IMG/VR virus record: IMGVR_UViG_3300035670_009638
Coordinates: 18,502-82,501 of that record
Strand: one strand, 5' to 3'
DNA: 64,000 nucleotides
From: a virus
Part shown: positions 62,171 to 64,000 of the stretch, one piece after another
Numbering within the stretch: the first letter of the stretch is position 1
How the letters are laid out: every line of letters starts with the position of its first letter
Notes under the pieces: model-generated
Database searches by the model: none
Seen by the model: only the letters and a program-made list of their open reading frames with translations
What the model was told of the DNA's origin: nothing
Made by a program: the position numbers and the translations under genes

Positions 62171-63448
62171 TTATGCGTATGATACTTCGTCTTTATCATC
62201 ACGAAGACGTACAAATACTGGAAATCTTAAACTTATTCCACCTAATTCATTTTTACTTTCTTCAAAATATTGAACCTCGATTATTTTTCCAATCAATTCA
62301 TTTTTATTCTTCCAATAATATTCTCTTTCTTCATCACTGAAGCCTGAACCAACTTGAACTCTGTGGCCTTTATAATCTACAATTACTGAACCTAATTTTC
62401 CACCACGACTGAATTCTTGAACATCAACAACTCTTAGGTCAACAGTATGGAATTTTTTCACTTTCAACAATGACTTAGTACGTTTTGTTTCATAATAACC
62501 AGTCATAGTATTGACCATTAGCCCTTCGTAACCTTTTTCAGTCACTTCTTTAAGTATAATTGGAATAACACTTTTTTCTGCTCCAACATAATAAGTCGGA
62601 ACTTTTTCTATTCTCATCCATGTCTCGATATGCTCAACAAACAATCTATCCATATCTTTCTTGCGCTCAGAGTATTGCTTTCTCGATTTTCCTTTTTGGA
62701 ACTCAGAGATTGGCAACATATCGAATAAGATAAAGTTAACTCCACATTTTGCTCCTTTCTTACGAACGATACTTTGAGTAACTCGGAATAAATCGGCTGA
62801 GTTTAGTTTGTTAGGATTTTCTGCTAGAAGTTCTCCATCATAAACGATACCTTTAGGCAATTTTTCAAACGCTTTCTCTAATTCTACCAATCCTTCGATT
62901 TCTTTTCCTGCACGAGTATAAACTTTAAGACCAGACTCGTGATTGAAGAATGTTGCTCTTAATCCATCTAATTTTAAAGTCACTGCGAATTCACCAGTAA
63001 TTTTCTTTTCAACAGCTTCATATTTCCCAGCTAACATAACAGAATACTTTCCAATGAAGTCACTTCCATAAACCTTATTTAAAGTAACAGACGAAATTCC
63101 GATCGGGAGGTCTTTAACTAAGATCGCCTTAGCTAATTCCTTCTCTTCTTCTGTTTCAAGAGTATTTAAGAATTCTTGAACAGTAGCAATAACTTTGTCA
63201 TTTCCAGTATTATTATCTTTAACGAATTTCATCATATCGAAAATATTAGTAATTGAGATTGCAGCATCAACAGTAACATCTTTTTCAATTTTACGTTTTG
63301 CTAATCCAGTTGTAATCATTGGATCGTACACAAAACGAAGAATATCTTGGAAACCTTCAATATCTTGATATTGTTTGAGCAAGTTTTCTTTTGCAATGCG
63401 ACTTGAATTGTTTTTAATTTCCTCAAAAATTTGAACATACTGTTTCAT
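62171..63448 (-). CDS. ATP-dependent DNA ligase
   Basis: 425 residues from ATG 63448, eight bases after GGAGG. Adenylation motif Leu-Lys-Leu-Asp-Gly-Leu-Arg near residue 156 contains the lysine that receives AMP; Tyr-Asp-Gly-Glu-Leu-Leu near 199 (motif III), Glu-Gly-Leu-Met-Val-Asn near 308 (motif IV) and Leu-Leu-Lys-Val-Lys-Lys near 327 (motif V) follow, then an OB domain. Seals nicks in phage DNA. Comparable in place and type to SPbeta LigB. Confidence 0.9.
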   Translation of the reverse strand: MKQYVQIFEEIKNNSSRIAKENLLKQYQDIEGFQDILRFVYDPMITTGLAKRKIEKDVTVDAAISITNIFDMMKFVKDNNTGNDKVIATVQEFLNTLETEEEKELAKAILVKDLPIGISSVTLNKVYGSDFIGKYSVMLAGKYEAVEKKITGEFAVTLKLDGLRATFFNHESGLKVYTRAGKEIEGLVELEKAFEKLPKGIVYDGELLAENPNKLNSADLFRVTQSIVRKKGAKCGVNFILFDMLPISEFQKGKSRKQYSERKKDMDRLFVEHIETWMRIEKVPTYYVGAEKSVIPIILKEVTEKGYEGLMVNTMTGYYETKRTKSLLKVKKFHTVDLRVVDVQEFSRGGKLGSVIVDYKGHRVQVGSGFSDEEREYYWKNKNELIGKIIEVQYFEESKNELGGISLRFPVFVRLRDDKDEVSYA

Positions 63449-63468
63449 TTTCATTTCCTCCGATTAAA

Positions 63469-63675
63469 TTAAAATTTAGAATAAACTTCATCAATTCCAT
63501 CAAATTCTCCAAGACCTAACTCAATGTTGATTTCAACAATATCAGATTTAAGATTTTCTAGAATTTCATCAACATCTTCTGAATATTTATCTTGGTCTTC
63601 TCCATCAATGATAGAAGCTATTTTTAATGCCCCTTCTAACATAGATAGCAACATAATTCTTCTATTCAATATCAA
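63469..63675 (-). CDS. Hypothetical protein (68 aa)
   Basis: Start TTG 63675 overlaps the preceding stop (TTGA), with AAAGGAGGTTGG just upstream. Acidic helical protein with no motif recognised. The next gene is the DNA ligase. Confidence 0.55.
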   Translation of the reverse strand: MILNRRIMLLSMLEGALKIASIIDGEDQDKYSEDVDEILENLKSDIVEINIELGLGEFDGIDEVYSKF

Positions 63676-63824
63676 CCAACCTCCTTTGAAATTTTAGCTA
63701 TCATTTCTAATTGAGACTGATTGAATTTAGCGATTGCTTCGGAACTTTCTCCATCTCTTACCATTTGTTCAACCATGTTTTTAGTTGTTTCAGCAATAAC
63801 TTGAATTTTTTCTTGTTTACTCAT
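63672..63824 (-). CDS. Small helical protein (50 aa)
   Basis: ATG 63824 follows GGAGGTAATTAAAA. The peptide (MSKQEKIQVIAETTKNMVEQ...) is one amphipathic helix set rich in Lys/Glu/Gln. Translationally coupled to the next gene by a TTGA overlap. Confidence 0.6.
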   Translation of the reverse strand: MSKQEKIQVIAETTKNMVEQMVRDGESSEAIAKFNQSQLEMIAKISKEVG

Positions 63825-63870
63825 TTTTAATTACCTCCAGTAGTTTGAGTTTTATATCTCTCTAATTATT

Positions 63871-63899
63871 ATATTAACATAATTTGGAAATTCCGTACA
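63871..63899 (-). promoter_or_regulatory. Promoter, TGTACG-N17-TAATAT
   Basis: -35 at 63894-63899, -10 at 63871-63876; leader includes AGAGAGATATAAAACTCAAACTACT. Drives the ligase operon. Confidence 0.6.
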
Positions 63900-63920
63900 T
63901 ATATATTTTCAGAATTTTGT

Positions 63921-63953
63921 AAAAAAAAAAAAATGACTGGATTAACTCCAGTC
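63921..63953 (-). terminator. Rho-independent terminator
   Basis: GACTGG / CCAGTC stem followed by A then thirteen Ts on the minus strand. Confidence 0.85.
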
Positions 63954-64000
63954 TATAAAAGTAAGAATGTTGCAGCCAAAGATAAAATTGATGTGATTAG
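63953..64000 (-). CDS. C-terminal end of a leftward gene, cut by window edge
   Basis: The last 15 codons before a TAG at 63953 encode a hydrophobic end (LITSILSLAATFLLL), probably a membrane segment. The terminator follows at once. The rest lies beyond the window. Confidence 0.45.
   Translation of the reverse strand, partial: LITSILSLAATFLLL

Noticed and set aside
1-64000. CRISPR array or insertion sequence
   Set aside because: No regularly spaced repeats and no transposase or terminal inverted repeats were seen; the only mobile genes are the two GIY-YIG endonuclease genes.

Overview
The window is a 64 kb piece of a large, AT-rich (about one third G+C by eye) tailed-phage genome from a Gram-positive host, most likely a Bacillus or close relative. 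The evidence is a long-tail siphovirus-type tail/lysis cassette (prophage-tail spike protein, Peptidase_S74 fibre, amidase with LysM repeats, phi-LC3-type holin), a replication set whose gene content resembles the yor region of Bacillus phage SPbeta (DnaE-like polymerase, RecJ-like exonuclease, primase, DnaB-like helicase, Sak4-like ATPase, SSB-like protein), strong AGGAGG ribosome binding sites, and promoter-embedded sites that match the Firmicutes LexA box. I see no tRNA, rRNA, CRISPR array or insertion sequence. The tyrosine recombinases, the ParM/ParR-like pair and the plasmid-like replication control suggest a temperate phage that may persist as an extrachromosomal prophage; this is inference. 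Layout: 1-11.7 kb is rightward (late): tail spike, fibre, accessory proteins, BhlA-like and phi-LC3-like holins, amidase, tyrosine recombinase. From 11.7 kb to the right edge nearly everything is leftward and divided into about 25 short operons, each with a near-identical promoter and usually a rho-independent terminator. 11.7-16 kb: small genes, RadC-like protein, zinc-finger protein and ArdC-like antirestriction protein. 16-22 kb: type II topoisomerase (GyrA/ParC and GyrB/ParE homologues) and a winged-helix replication initiator whose gene contains iterons and an AT-rich tract (putative origin). 22-30 kb: thymidine kinase, gamma-glutamylcyclotransferase plus amidoligase, actin-like ParM with ParR-like partner, sigma-70-like factor, a structured RNA locus, RusA resolvase, guanylate-kinase-like, Nudix and dUTPase-like proteins. 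30-42 kb: DNA polymerase III alpha, two GIY-YIG endonuclease genes (one fused to a P-loop kinase), ThyX, nitroreductase, RNase H, glycosyltransferase, HD nucleotidase, interrupted thioredoxin, deoxyribosyltransferase. 42-57 kb: RacA-like DNA-binding protein, RecJ, primase, helicase, membrane/lipoproteins, frameshifted flavodoxin-like gene, Sak4-like ATPase, NrdG/NrdD, PQ-loop membrane protein, PhoH, SSB. 57-64 kb: ThyA-family enzyme, DxQxK nuclease-like protein, HTH regulator, a short tyrosine recombinase, SleB-like hydrolase, ATP-dependent DNA ligase. Regulation is the most striking part. Around the initiator gene at 21.8-22.1 kb lies (i) an mRNA leader that can fold two mutually exclusive ways, one hiding the ribosome binding site of the initiator, and (ii) a divergent 65-nt putative small RNA with its own promoter and terminator. 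The 5' end of that RNA is complementary to a motif repeated at the starts of many phage genes (topoisomerase subunits, polymerase, helicase, dUTPase and others), and its terminator loop is complementary to the ribosome binding site AATCGGAGG used by about 14 genes. I interpret this as a candidate RNA system that coordinates phage replication genes; it needs experimental proof.
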